Positions 1 through 7,767 of a DNA stretch of 64,000 nt are shown one piece after another. The translations under genes and the position numbers were made by a program. Every line of letters starts with the position of its first letter. The stretch's first letter is position 1. The notes under the pieces were generated by a model. That model made no database searches, was not told the origin of the DNA, and saw only the letters and a list, made by a program, of their open reading frames with translations. The DNA is taken from contig NZ_CP047957.1 of NCBI RefSeq assembly GCF_014280035.1, forward strand, positions 2,232,001 to 2,296,000, read 5' to 3'. Source of the DNA: Synechococcus sp. A18-25c (GTDB lineage: Bacteria; Cyanobacteriota; Cyanobacteriia; PCC-6307; Cyanobiaceae).

Positions 1-1772
1 GTGGCGATGCCGAGCAGACCAAGACCGGCCTTGAGTGTGTCGGCGGTCAGACGGCACAAGGCCAGGCGTGAAGGCAGCGCATCCGCGTCGGCCTTGAGCA
101 CCGGCACCTGGTCGTAGAAGCGGTTGAACACCTGGCTGAGCTCGAACAGATAGCTGCAGAGCCGGTTGGGCAACAACTCCTCCTCCACCTCCGCGATCAC
201 GGCATCGAACTTGAGTAGCTCCCGCACCAGGGCCCACTCCTGGGGTTCGCTGAATTGCAGCTGGTCGGCCGCCACATCCAGATCACCACCCTTGCGAGCG
301 ATCCCGGCGATGCGCACCACCGCATACAGCAGATAAGGGGCTGTGTTGCCCTGCAGGGCCAGCATGCGATCGAAGGAGAACTGGTAATTCGTGATCCGGT
401 TCTGGCTGAGGTCGGCGTATTTCACCGCCGCCAGACCCACGGTGCCGGCCACGTGGTTGATGAACGCCTCTGGCTCACTGCGTTCCTCCTCCTTGAGGCG
501 CGAGCGCAGATCCGCCTCCGCACGTTCCACGGCCTCATCGAGCAGATCCCGCAGACGCACCGTGTCGCCGGCCCGGGTCTTGAGCTTTTTGCCGTCTTCT
601 CCTTGCACCAACCCAAAGGGCACGTGCTCCAGGCGAGCACCGTCAGGAATCCAGCCGGCCCGTGCGGCAACCTGGAACACCCCCGCAAAATGATTGGCCT
701 GACCGGAATCGGTCACGTAAATCACCCGACGGGCCGCATCGCCATCAGGGGCCTCGGCGAACCGGTAGCGAATCGCAGCCAGATCGGTGGTGGCGTAATT
801 GAAGCCGCCATCGCTCTTCTGCACGATCACCGGCAGGGGTTTGCCGTCCTTGCCGCTGACCCCCTCCAGGAAAACGCACTCTGCTCCGTCGTCGGTGACC
901 AGCAGACCCGTCTGCTTCAGCCCATCGACCACCGCCGGCAGGAAGGGGTTGTAGAACGACTCGCCGCGTTCACTGAGGCGGATATCAAGCCGATCGTAGA
1001 TCTTCTGGAACTCACGCCGCGATTGGTCGCAGAGCAGACCCCAGGCCTTCAACGACAGCGGATCACCGCCCTGCAGCTTCACCACCTCTTCGCGGGATGT
1101 GGTCTGGAACGACTCGTCATCATCGAAGCGCTTCTTCGCTTCGCGATAGAAAGCCACCAGATCACCAAGGTCGATGGCATCCGCGGTGTCGAGCGCTTCG
1201 GGAGCGACCTGCTTGAGATGGGTGATCAGCATCCCGAACTGGGTGCCCCAGTCGCCCACATGGTTCAGCCGCAGGACCGGATGACCGCGGAACTCCAGCA
1301 CCCGCGCCAGGGAGTCGCCAATGATCGTGGAGCGCAAATGCCCCACATGCATCTCCTTGGCGATGTTGGGACTGGAGAAGTCCACCACCACCGGCGCCGC
1401 GTTGCTGACCGCCGGCACGCCGAGCCGCTCGTCCCCCAGCCGTGCCAACACCTCCGCCGCCAGCCGCTCCGGACGGATCGTGAGGTTGATGAAACCAGGC
1501 CCGGCGATCTGGGGCTCCAAGCACAGATCGGTGAAGGCCGCATCCGCTTGCAGTTGCTCCACGATGGCCGTGGCGATCTGACGCGGCGCCTGCTTCAACG
1601 GCTTGGCCAGGGGCAGTGCACCATTGGCCTGGAAATCGCCGAATTCCGGCTTGCTCGCTGGCGCCAACTGGGGATCCAAACCAGCCTCCACCGCCTCAGC
1701 CCAAGCCTCGGGAAACGCCCGTTGCAAGGCATCGCGCAACTGGGTTTCGAGGGCGTCGGCGATGCGCAGCAT
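1..1772 (-). CDS. argS: Arginyl-tRNA synthetase (3' end cut by window edge)
   Basis: Charges tRNA-Arg with arginine in the cytoplasm (class I aminoacyl-tRNA synthetase). The frame on the minus strand starts at the ATG at 1772-1770 ([12 protein letters not shown]) and stays open to the window edge, giving about 590 residues. The family is usually near 595-600, so only a few C-terminal codons are missing. The class I HIGH motif is seen as HVGH within [18 protein letters not shown], and the KMSKS-equivalent appears as [10 protein letters not shown]. The last readable residues (LGLLGIA) match the usual ArgS C-terminus before a final short tail. Several long plus-strand open frames over this gene are shadows. 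Identification is firm. Confidence 0.96.
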   Translation of the reverse strand, partial: MLRIADALETQLRDALQRAFPEAWAEAVEAGLDPQLAPASKPEFGDFQANGALPLAKPLKQAPRQIATAIVEQLQADAAFTDLCLEPQIAGPGFINLTIRPERLAAEVLARLGDERLGVPAVSNAAPVVVDFSSPNIAKEMHVGHLRSTIIGDSLARVLEFRGHPVLRLNHVGDWGTQFGMLITHLKQVAPEALDTADAIDLGDLVAFYREAKKRFDDDESFQTTSREEVVKLQGGDPLSLKAWGLLCDQSRREFQKIYDRLDIRLSERGESFYNPFLPAVVDGLKQTGLLVTDDGAECVFLEGVSGKDGKPLPVIVQKSDGGFNYATTDLAAIRYRFAEAPDGDAARRVIYVTDSGQANHFAGVFQVAARAGWIPDGARLEHVPFGLVQGEDGKKLKTRAGDTVRLRDLLDEAVERAEADLRSRLKEEERSEPEAFINHVAGTVGLAAVKYADLSQNRITNYQFSFDRMLALQGNTAPYLLYAVVRIAGIARKGGDLDVAADQLQFSEPQEWALVRELLKFDAVIAEVEEELLPNRLCSYLFELSQVFNRFYDQVPVLKADADALPSRLALCRLTADTLKAGLGLLGIA

Positions 1773-2020
1773 GGACAGCAGCGAGAAATGCAATCCGCCT
1801 GATCATCCCCCGGCACGGGACCATCACTCAGCACTCAGCACTGACGAAAAGCCTTCAACCCAGCCGGAAGGCGATGCAACAGTCGCTGAGCGACGTGGAA
1901 CCGGCTGCAAGAGAAAGACTGACCTTGCTCAGTGAATCGTTGCTCACCACCTTTGCGATCGAAAGCAACACAGAGAGGAAGGAATCAACCAGATGATTCA
2001 GGTGATCACCAACACGGACC

Positions 2021-2224
2021 ATGACGGGAAATATTTTGATCACCGTGATCTCTGTGTGGATCCCGTGTGGGTTGGTGAGTTACTTCATTGCTCGATCTAA
2101 ACGCCAACAAGGCTGGATATGGCTGATCGCGGGGTTGTTGTTCGGCCCCATTGGCCTAGCTGGCGCCGCACTGTCCAAAGACAAGCAGACCACAGGAGCC
2201 ACAGCGCAGACCAGCACGTCATGA
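2021..2224 (+). CDS. Small two-helix membrane protein, unknown function
   Basis: A 67-residue protein with two clear hydrophobic segments, at about residues 4-23 and 32-50, joined by a short basic loop (RSKRQQ). The second helix has the pattern WxWLIAGLLFGPIGLAG, common in small uncharacterised bacterial membrane proteins. The tail is polar and threonine-rich. The start is the ATG at 2021; no strong ribosome-binding site is visible. The stop overlaps the ATG of the next small frame (ATGA at 2221), which suggests translational coupling. It sits in an AT-richer pocket between argS and the antenna gene. I do not recognise a function. Confidence 0.6.
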   Translation: MTGNILITVISVWIPCGLVSYFIARSKRQQGWIWLIAGLLFGPIGLAGAALSKDKQTTGATAQTSTS

Positions 2225-2376
2225 CCAGAAACAGTTCGTTCAACCAACCCAACCCACGCCTTGATCGTTGGTGGAAAGAGCGAGTTAGCTTGCTCACCCA
2301 TCAAAACTTGGCACTAGAGGCAAGAGCTCTTTACCTCGAATTTCAAGACGACGAGGACATTAGAAGCCTGCGATAA
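2221..2376 (+). CDS. Small hypothetical protein, possibly frameshifted
   Basis: A 51-residue frame beginning MTRNSSFNQPNPRLDRWW, whose ATG overlaps the stop of the preceding membrane protein by ATGA. It is charged and probably helical (LALEARALYLEF). Immediately after its natural end, the +1 frame continues with a plausible coding string (LEACDKSIIKEKADLNNEL...) to a stop near 2499. The intact gene may therefore have been about 100 residues long and lost its frame near 2357-2362. No family is recognised. It could also be a chance frame; coupling to the upstream gene is the main support. Confidence 0.4.
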   Translation: MTRNSSFNQPNPRLDRWWKERVSLLTHQNLALEARALYLEFQDDEDIRSLR

Positions 2377-2517
2377 ATCAATTATCAAAGAAAAGGCCGA
2401 TTTGAACAATGAGCTCACCAAAAGCAAGAAGAGCCGTAGCAGCTGCGTGTCGACGTCGTATCAAATTTTCCAAGGAGAGACCAACCGAACTGAATGATGC
2501 TCAAAACTCGACGCATT

Positions 2518-2841
2518 ATGGCCCTCACAAACTTTGAAATTGCCATTGGAGGCATCTCCTCCATTCCAACAACCGCAGGGCTCGTGTTCCTTGCCTATAA
2601 AACGTGGGGTGAAAAACGGCTCGACACCTCAAAGCTCAAACCGAAGAAACCAGCATCCAACAGCAGCAAGACAACCACGGCGAAAAGCGAGCAGGCAACA
2701 AAGTCTGCAGCCCAAAACAGCCAAGACAAACCTTCGGAAAACCAGCAGAAGCAAGCAAAAAATCCAACGAGAACTCCTGAGCAAGCTCGCGATGGCGCGA
2801 ACTCAAAAGGCACCGCCCAAAAGCCCGCAAGCTCCTCGTAG
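2518..2841 (+). CDS. Small membrane-anchored protein with Lys/Ser/Gln-rich tail
   Basis: The frame opens at 2494, but the ATG at 2518 (MALTNFEIAIGG) is the more natural start because it leads straight into one hydrophobic segment (about residues 6-26 of this form). The rest, about 80 residues, is low-complexity Lys, Ser, Thr, Asn and Gln with almost no hydrophobic residues, so it is probably disordered. The predicted form is a single N-terminal anchor with a basic tail, 107 residues. No family is recognised. It is the nearest gene upstream of the antenna gene, with about 230 bases between them. Confidence 0.45.
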   Translation: MALTNFEIAIGGISSIPTTAGLVFLAYKTWGEKRLDTSKLKPKKPASNSSKTTTAKSEQATKSAAQNSQDKPSENQQKQAKNPTRTPEQARDGANSKGTAQKPASSS

Positions 2842-3016
2842 CCAATGCGGAACTTATCGCTTGATCCAACAAGACAAAAGTTTCGGCCACGATGTAAATA
2901 TGTCACCCTCATCACGAACATTCCAAACCCAGCAGTAAGCAGATTGAGAGCACCCATCAAAAGCAACATGCACGTGTCAAATAAGACAGATCCGCAAAAA
3001 GCTGTGTAAACGCCCG

Positions 3017-3066
3017 AAAAAGAATCGACAGCGCCATTCGTACGGTTTCCACGTCGATTCTTTTTT
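3017..3066 (+). promoter_or_regulatory. Perfect 13-bp inverted repeat with T-run abutting the pcb/isiA start
   Basis: The left arm at 3017-3029 and right arm at 3053-3065 are perfect reverse complements (13 bp), with a 23-base loop. The right arm ends in six Ts (3061-3066), four bases before the ATG at 3071. The hairpin therefore covers the place where a ribosome-binding site should be, and no purine-rich SD is seen elsewhere. The left arm has an A-run, so the element is terminator-like on both strands. It may be an attenuator or translational switch for the antenna gene, or a terminator for the upstream small gene. It is seen directly; the function is inferred. Confidence 0.6.
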
Positions 3067-3070
3067 GACA

Positions 3071-4105
3071 ATGCAGTCTTATGGCAATCCATCAGTCAGC
3101 TATGACTGGTGGGCCGGCAATGCAGGCGTTGCAAAACGCTCAGGCTCATTCATCGCAGCACATGCTGCCCACGCCGGTTTAATCATGTTCTGGGCCGGTG
3201 CATTCACCCTTTTTGAATTAGCCCGATACAACAGCTCGATCCCCATGGGTGAGCAGGGCTTAATTGTGCTTCCCCACCTTGCCGGCCTCGGCCTCGGGGT
3301 AAGCGATGGCGGCGTGATCACAAACACAGAGCCCTACATCGCAATCGCCGCATTCCATCTGGTCTCATCCGCCGTGCTGGGAGCAGCCGGGATCTGGCAC
3401 ACACTTCGAGCGCCCAAAGACCTTTCCGAAGCCGAAGGTCGAGCCAAGAAGTTTGATTTCCAATGGAATGACCCCAAGAAGCTGACATTCATCCTTGGCC
3501 ACCATTTGATTTTTCTAGGCCTCGGCGTGATCGCCTTTGTGGAGTGGGCAAAGCACCACGGGATCTATGACACAGCCATCGGCGCGGTGCGCACCGTTGA
3601 ACCCAATATTGATTTCGGCATGGTCTGGGGCTATCAGACCAGCTTCCTGAACATCAGCAGCCTTGAAGACGTGATGGGCGGACACGCCGTACTGGCGTTC
3701 ATCTTGACCATTGGCGGTGTCTGGCACATCATCAGCAGCCCCTTTGGCCCGTTCAAAAAAGTACTCATTTACAACGGAGAATCCATCCTCTCCTACTCAC
3801 TGGCAGGGGTGGCACTGATGGGCTTCGTGACCAGCATCTGGTGCGCTCAGAACACCACGATCTATCCCACAGAGCTGTATGGCGAAGCCTTGAAATTGAA
3901 CTTCGCATTTTCACCCTATTTTAGCGATACCGTCGCCCTGAGTGATAGCAGCTATTCATCGAGAGCCTGGCTGGCAAACACTCACTTTTACCTGGCTTTC
4001 TTCTTTCTCCAAGGCCATCTCTGGCATGCCCTGCGCGGAATGGGGTTCAACTTTAAGAGTGTAAGCAAAGCATTTGAATCGATGGATACTGCAAAGATCA
4101 GCTAG
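3071..4105 (+). CDS. isiA: Chlorophyll a/b-binding light-harvesting protein, Pcb/IsiA family
   Basis: Thylakoid-membrane antenna protein of the CP43-like Pcb/IsiA family, which binds chlorophyll around photosystem I or II. The start is ATG 3071 (MQSYGNPSVSYDWWAGNAG), matching the family N-terminus; a TTG two codons upstream is less likely. It has 344 residues and six hydrophobic helices with histidine pairs typical of chlorophyll ligands (FIAAHAAHAGLI, FILGHHLIFLG, FFLQGHLWHALR). The large lumenal loop of true CP43 is absent. The RAPKDLSEAEGRAKKF and WNDPKKL stretches resemble iron-stress IsiA, while other parts (LFELARY, IAFVEWAKHHGIYD, LEDVMGGHA) resemble Prochlorococcus Pcb. No flavodoxin gene (isiB) follows. 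It is monocistronic, with a hairpin upstream and a terminator downstream. The isiA versus pcb name is uncertain; the family is not. Confidence 0.9.
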   Translation: MQSYGNPSVSYDWWAGNAGVAKRSGSFIAAHAAHAGLIMFWAGAFTLFELARYNSSIPMGEQGLIVLPHLAGLGLGVSDGGVITNTEPYIAIAAFHLVSSAVLGAAGIWHTLRAPKDLSEAEGRAKKFDFQWNDPKKLTFILGHHLIFLGLGVIAFVEWAKHHGIYDTAIGAVRTVEPNIDFGMVWGYQTSFLNISSLEDVMGGHAVLAFILTIGGVWHIISSPFGPFKKVLIYNGESILSYSLAGVALMGFVTSIWCAQNTTIYPTELYGEALKLNFAFSPYFSDTVALSDSSYSSRAWLANTHFYLAFFFLQGHLWHALRGMGFNFKSVSKAFESMDTAKIS

Positions 4106-4148
4106 GCAGAACCTGAATCGAGCCCCATTCTTCATTCAAGAAGAAACC

Positions 4149-4175
4149 GCCCCTCCCATAATGGAGGGGCTTTTT
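4149..4175 (+). terminator. Rho-independent terminator after pcb/isiA
   Basis: The arms at 4149-4156 and 4163-4170 form a perfect 8-bp GC-rich stem with a 6-base loop (4157-4162), followed by five Ts. It lies 44 bases after the stop of the antenna gene. Confidence 0.85.
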
Positions 4176-4660
4176 ATGGTTACTCGGCTGAAGGTTCAGC
4201 CAAATCAAAACCAGCGAAACATGCTGACGAAGGCGTTCCTAGCTCTCCCAGATCAGACAATTTCAGCGAAGAAAGACTCTTCAATCCATCAAACCAGTCA
4301 TCCCATGTGCTGAGTTCATCGCAAAACACCAATTCCATAACAAGAGATAAAAATTTAATCCGACACTTCATCTCCAAGCAACAGATTACACGAGGCACCA
4401 AAACCCGTTCAATTTGTCGCCAAACAAATCACAAGGCATGCACTGCAGGCGCATCATTAGGCACACACAAGGCTCACAATGAAGCTGACCTCAGGCACTT
4501 ATCAGAGTCATGGAGTAACAGATCGATCTCCCAGAGAACACATTCATCACCTACGAGTCCCAGCAGAGAATGCAACATCAATGGGTCGCTCTTGGACGGG
4601 GTCGACAGGTCACCAACATGCCCATCTCCCGCATTGAGCCCGTGGGAGGTGGGCCTGACC
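4176..4660. other. Mostly empty spacer; weak minus-strand ORF and hairpin
   Basis: About 485 bases without a convincing gene. A minus-strand frame ending at 4180 (ATG at 4401, or 4338 for a 52-residue form) encodes a soluble acidic peptide (STWDDWFDGLKSLSSLK...). It is protein-like but has no ribosome-binding site and no recognised family. Near nadC, an imperfect 11-bp stem (4620-4630 with 4644-4654, one mismatch) lies just after the nadC stop on the minus strand. It could end nadC transcription, but it lacks a T-run. Confidence 0.4.
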
Positions 4661-5527
4661 TCAACTGAAGCGCATGCTCAGATCAAGCCAAGCGCTTCGC
4701 GTGACAGGAGCACTGGTGGAAATCAGATCGATACCGGTGGCCGCATAAGCCTGCAACTCAGAAGGCTGAATGCCCGAGGCCTCGAGTACCACCGCACCCC
4801 CCTGAGACCGCTGCATTGCGAGCTGACGCAAGCGGGGAACCAGGTCGCTCAGCACCTCTGGACGGAACTCATCGAGCAACACACCATTGGCGCCTGCGGC
4901 CACCGCCGCGATCGCATCCGCCTCGGTTTCCGCCTCAACAATCACCTGAGCCGGCCAGGGGGATGCAGCACGCACCGCCTTGATCGCCGCCTCCACACCC
5001 CCGGACCAAGCGAGGTGGTTTTCCTTGAGCATCGCCGCATCGTCAAGCCCCAGACGGTGATTCACCCCACCGCCACAGCGCACGGCGTACTTCTCCAGCA
5101 CCCGCAAGCCTGGGGTGGTCTTCCGGGTGTCGGCCAGTTGGACCCCACTCCCCTCCAGGTCAGCCACCAGCCGGGCCGTTGCCGAGGCGATTCCAGATAG
5201 ACGCATCACCAGATTCAGAGCCGTGCGCTCTGCAGCCACCAATGCCGCGGCCTCCGCCTCCAGGTTCAACAGGCGTTGCCCAGGGCTCACCTGCTCACCA
5301 TCGGCGACCAACAGCTGCACGCTGGCGGCGGGATCGAGCACACGAAACAGAAAATCCAGCAACGACCCGCCACAAAACACCCCTGACGCCTTGCTGATCC
5401 AGTGCGCCTGGCAGCGACCGGGGGGCAGGGCAGGAGCACTGAGATCACCGCGACCGAGATCTTCTTGCAGCCAGTCACGCAGTTGGCGCTGAAGAGCTGG
5501 CGTCAAGGGCAGCGATGCGTCGCTCAT
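4661..5527 (-). CDS. nadC: Nicotinate-nucleotide pyrophosphorylase (quinolinate phosphoribosyltransferase)
   Basis: Converts quinolinate and PRPP to nicotinate mononucleotide, CO2 and PPi in de novo NAD synthesis (cytoplasm). It has 288 residues, the usual length. Family motifs are present: ERTALNLVMRLSGIAS, the PRPP/quinolinate-binding DTRKTTPGLR, ALKENH in the form MLKENH, GVLLDEF, and LEASGIQ near the C-terminus. The ATG at 5527 fits the family N-terminus (LQEDLGRGDLS). It lies downstream of mnmE on the same strand, with one possible small gene between them. Confidence 0.96.
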   Translation of the reverse strand: MSDASLPLTPALQRQLRDWLQEDLGRGDLSAPALPPGRCQAHWISKASGVFCGGSLLDFLFRVLDPAASVQLLVADGEQVSPGQRLLNLEAEAAALVAAERTALNLVMRLSGIASATARLVADLEGSGVQLADTRKTTPGLRVLEKYAVRCGGGVNHRLGLDDAAMLKENHLAWSGGVEAAIKAVRAASPWPAQVIVEAETEADAIAAVAAGANGVLLDEFRPEVLSDLVPRLRQLAMQRSQGGAVVLEASGIQPSELQAYAATGIDLISTSAPVTRSAWLDLSMRFS

Positions 5528-5578
5528 TCTGAATTCAGCGTGATGGACCCATCAGCAGCTTGGCCCAGCTCATTGCGG

Positions 5579-5806
5579 TCATTGGTGCTCCAAGCCGCGA
5601 GGGCCCACGTTGAAGCGTTCACACACCTGCCTGACCAACTTCGAGGGGGCATCGTCGATAGCGACATCAGAGGCACCAACTTCAACGCCACATCGGGGCG
5701 AATCCAGTGATCGCGACTCCTCATGTGCGATCGCCCGCAGCACTGCCAATCCAGCGTTCGCGATGGCCTGGCGCTGCTCAGTGGCATTCCATGCTGAGCG
5801 GTGCAA
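5579..5806 (-). CDS. Small hypothetical protein between mnmE and nadC
   Basis: A 75-residue frame that must start at a TTG (5806-5804), 15 bases after the mnmE stop, with a weak AGGG upstream. The composition is protein-like: an amphipathic first half (ATEQRQAIANAGLAVLRAIAHEE) and a second half with one Cys and a charged helix (SKLVRQVCERFNVG). It has no membrane segment or signal peptide. Same-strand position suggests an operon of mnmE, this gene and nadC. I recognise no family, and it may be a chance frame. Confidence 0.4.
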   Translation of the reverse strand: MHRSAWNATEQRQAIANAGLAVLRAIAHEESRSLDSPRCGVEVGASDVAIDDAPSKLVRQVCERFNVGPRGLEHQ

Positions 5807-5821
5807 GTGGCCCTGTCAGCC

Positions 5822-7213
5822 CTACTTGCCGATGCAAAAGCGGGAAAAGATCCGATCGAGCACCGATTCAGTGAGCTCCTCGCCCGTGATTTCACCAAGG
5901 CTCTGGATCGCCTGGCGCAGGTCAATCGTCCAGAAATCCCAGGGCAAACCATCGGCCGCCACCTGCTGACTGCGCTGCAATGCGTCGGCAGCCGCGGCCG
6001 CCAGATCACCCTGGCGCTGATTGAGCGCCAACAGCAACGCGCCATCCGTGAGGGCACCGCAGCGTTCCAACAGGCCCTGCACCAGCTCTGCCTCGCCAAC
6101 ACCGGTGGCAGCACTGAAGCGCACATCGGCCTGCAGTTCGTCCGCAGTCGCTGCGGCAGCAGCACCCGTCCCCTCCACTAAATCAGCCTTGTTACCAACC
6201 CGCAACCAGGGGACCCCTTCAGGAATCAACTGGCGCAAGCTTTCATCGTCAGGCGTCCATCCATCACTCAGATCGAAGAGCAGCACCACCAGATCGGCGC
6301 TGACCAAGGCATCGTGGCTGCGAGCAATGCCGATCTGCTCCACCGCATCCTGCGTGGCACGGATACCAGCGGTGTCGAGCAACGTGATTGGCACGCCCTC
6401 CAACACGATCTCGCTTTCCAGCAAATCGCGAGTCGTGCCGGGGAGATCCGTCACGATCGCCCGTTCACGCCGACTGAGGCGATTGAGCAAGGAACTCTTG
6501 CCCACATTGGGGCGACCAACCAGTGCGACCCGCAACCCCTGGCGCAAAGCGGCACTGCGCTGTCCGTCTTCCACGAGCTGCAGTAACGCGCGGCGCACAT
6601 CCAGTAGCTCCTCCAACAACGCCTCACCATCGAGAGGCGGGAGGTCTTCCTCGAAATCCACCCTGGCCTCCAGTTCACAGAGCTGGTCGAGCAGCCGTTG
6701 GCGCAGCATTTCGATCCGTTGCTGCACACCACCATCCACACCCGCCATCGCCAGCTGAGCGGCGCGCTGACTGCGCGCGGCCACCAGATCGCTGATGGCC
6801 TCGGCGCGGGTGAGATCGAGGCGGCCATTCAGCACCGCCCTCTGGCTGAACTCTCCGGGCTGAGCGCGACGAACACCGGGCTGGGCCAACACCCGTTCCA
6901 GCACGCGCTGAACGGCCATCACACCGCCATGGCAGTGGATCTCCACCACGTCTTCACCGGTGAAGCTGCGCGGCGCCAGCATCAACACCACCAGCACCTC
7001 ATCGATCCGCTCAACCCCGCCCTGGGCGAGCACATGGCCATACAGCACCCGATGGCTCGCCCAGGGCTGATCCCCAGGAATGCAGGTCACCGCGCGAACC
7101 GCATCCTGGGCCTGAGGACCCGACAGACGAATGACCGCAATGCCGCCCTGACCAGGCGCCACAGCCGTTGCCACGGCGGCAATCGTCAGGTGCTCCCCAT
7201 TGATCTCCTGCAT
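5822..7213 (-). CDS. mnmE: tRNA modification GTPase MnmE (TrmE)
   Basis: With MnmG it makes the cmnm5U34 modification of tRNA wobble uridines. It has 463 residues, full length. The order is an N-terminal formyl-tetrahydrofolate-binding domain (TIAAVATAVAPGQGGIAVIRLSG, DVVEIHCHGG), a helical domain, an inserted GTPase domain (GRPNVGKSSLLNRL, DLPGTTRD, DTAG, NKAD), and the C-terminal FCIGK ending that carries the conserved CxGK cysteine. The ATG at 7213 fits the family N-terminus. It is divergent from the DUF2062 gene. Confidence 0.97.
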   Translation of the reverse strand: MQEINGEHLTIAAVATAVAPGQGGIAVIRLSGPQAQDAVRAVTCIPGDQPWASHRVLYGHVLAQGGVERIDEVLVVLMLAPRSFTGEDVVEIHCHGGVMAVQRVLERVLAQPGVRRAQPGEFSQRAVLNGRLDLTRAEAISDLVAARSQRAAQLAMAGVDGGVQQRIEMLRQRLLDQLCELEARVDFEEDLPPLDGEALLEELLDVRRALLQLVEDGQRSAALRQGLRVALVGRPNVGKSSLLNRLSRRERAIVTDLPGTTRDLLESEIVLEGVPITLLDTAGIRATQDAVEQIGIARSHDALVSADLVVLLFDLSDGWTPDDESLRQLIPEGVPWLRVGNKADLVEGTGAAAAATADELQADVRFSAATGVGEAELVQGLLERCGALTDGALLLALNQRQGDLAAAAADALQRSQQVAADGLPWDFWTIDLRQAIQSLGEITGEELTESVLDRIFSRFCIGK

Positions 7214-7302
7214 TGCAGCGGCGCAGCGACCCCGTCTCCCTCCTTCCTACGATCACATCCCATTTCTCGAGGCCAAGACCACTGAGCACTCCTTGGGGCC
7301 GG

Positions 7303-7749
7303 ATGCTGCGTCGAACGCAGAAGCGCTTGCAACAAGGGCTGCAGTGGCTTTGGGAGCAGGAAGGCACACCAGGCCAGAGAGCCCGGGGGCTTGCGGCCGG
7401 AATCTTCTGTGGCTGCTTTCCGATCTTTGGTCTGCAAACCCTTGCTGGCATCACACTGGCCAGCGTGGTGCGCGGCAATCACCTCCTGGCTGCAGCCGGC
7501 ACCTGGATTAGCAATCCGTTCACTTATGTGCCGCTGTATTGGTTCAACTACCGAATCGGAGCCCTAGTCCTAGGCCCTGGTAGTCAATGGACGGGCCTGG
7601 ACAGCCTGCGCCAGGAGGGCTTCGGTGCAACGGGATGGAGCGTGCTCAGCCGATTGCTACTGGGATCCAGCATCACTGGGGCCATCTGCGCAGCTCTGGG
7701 CTGGTGGCTGAGCCTGCGATGGCTGCGTCAACAACGTCGCAGCTCTTGA
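7303..7749 (+). CDS. DUF2062 membrane protein
   Basis: Small inner-membrane protein of the DUF2062 family, whose function is not established. The frame opens at 7213, but the ATG at 7303 (MLRRTQKRLQQGLQWLWEQ) gives a 148-residue product of typical length. Family hallmarks are the RARGLAAGIFCGCFPIFGLQT stretch and the WISNPFTYVPLYWFNYRIG motif with the conserved NP. Two to three hydrophobic segments follow, then a basic C-terminus. It converges with the rel/spoT gene, 18 bases apart. Confidence 0.82.
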   Translation: MLRRTQKRLQQGLQWLWEQEGTPGQRARGLAAGIFCGCFPIFGLQTLAGITLASVVRGNHLLAAAGTWISNPFTYVPLYWFNYRIGALVLGPGSQWTGLDSLRQEGFGATGWSVLSRLLLGSSITGAICAALGWWLSLRWLRQQRRSS

Positions 7750-7767
7750 TCGACAACGCTGTGGCGA

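Noticed and set aside
255-1802. 515-codon open frame on the plus strand
   Set aside because: Antisense shadow of argS, whose HIGH and KMSKS-type motifs are clear on the minus strand.
2595-3092. 165-codon minus-strand frame with hydrophobic runs
   Set aside because: It is antisense to the Lys/Ser/Gln-rich gene and to the antenna gene start; Phe/Cys/Leu excess is what reverse reading of those codons gives.
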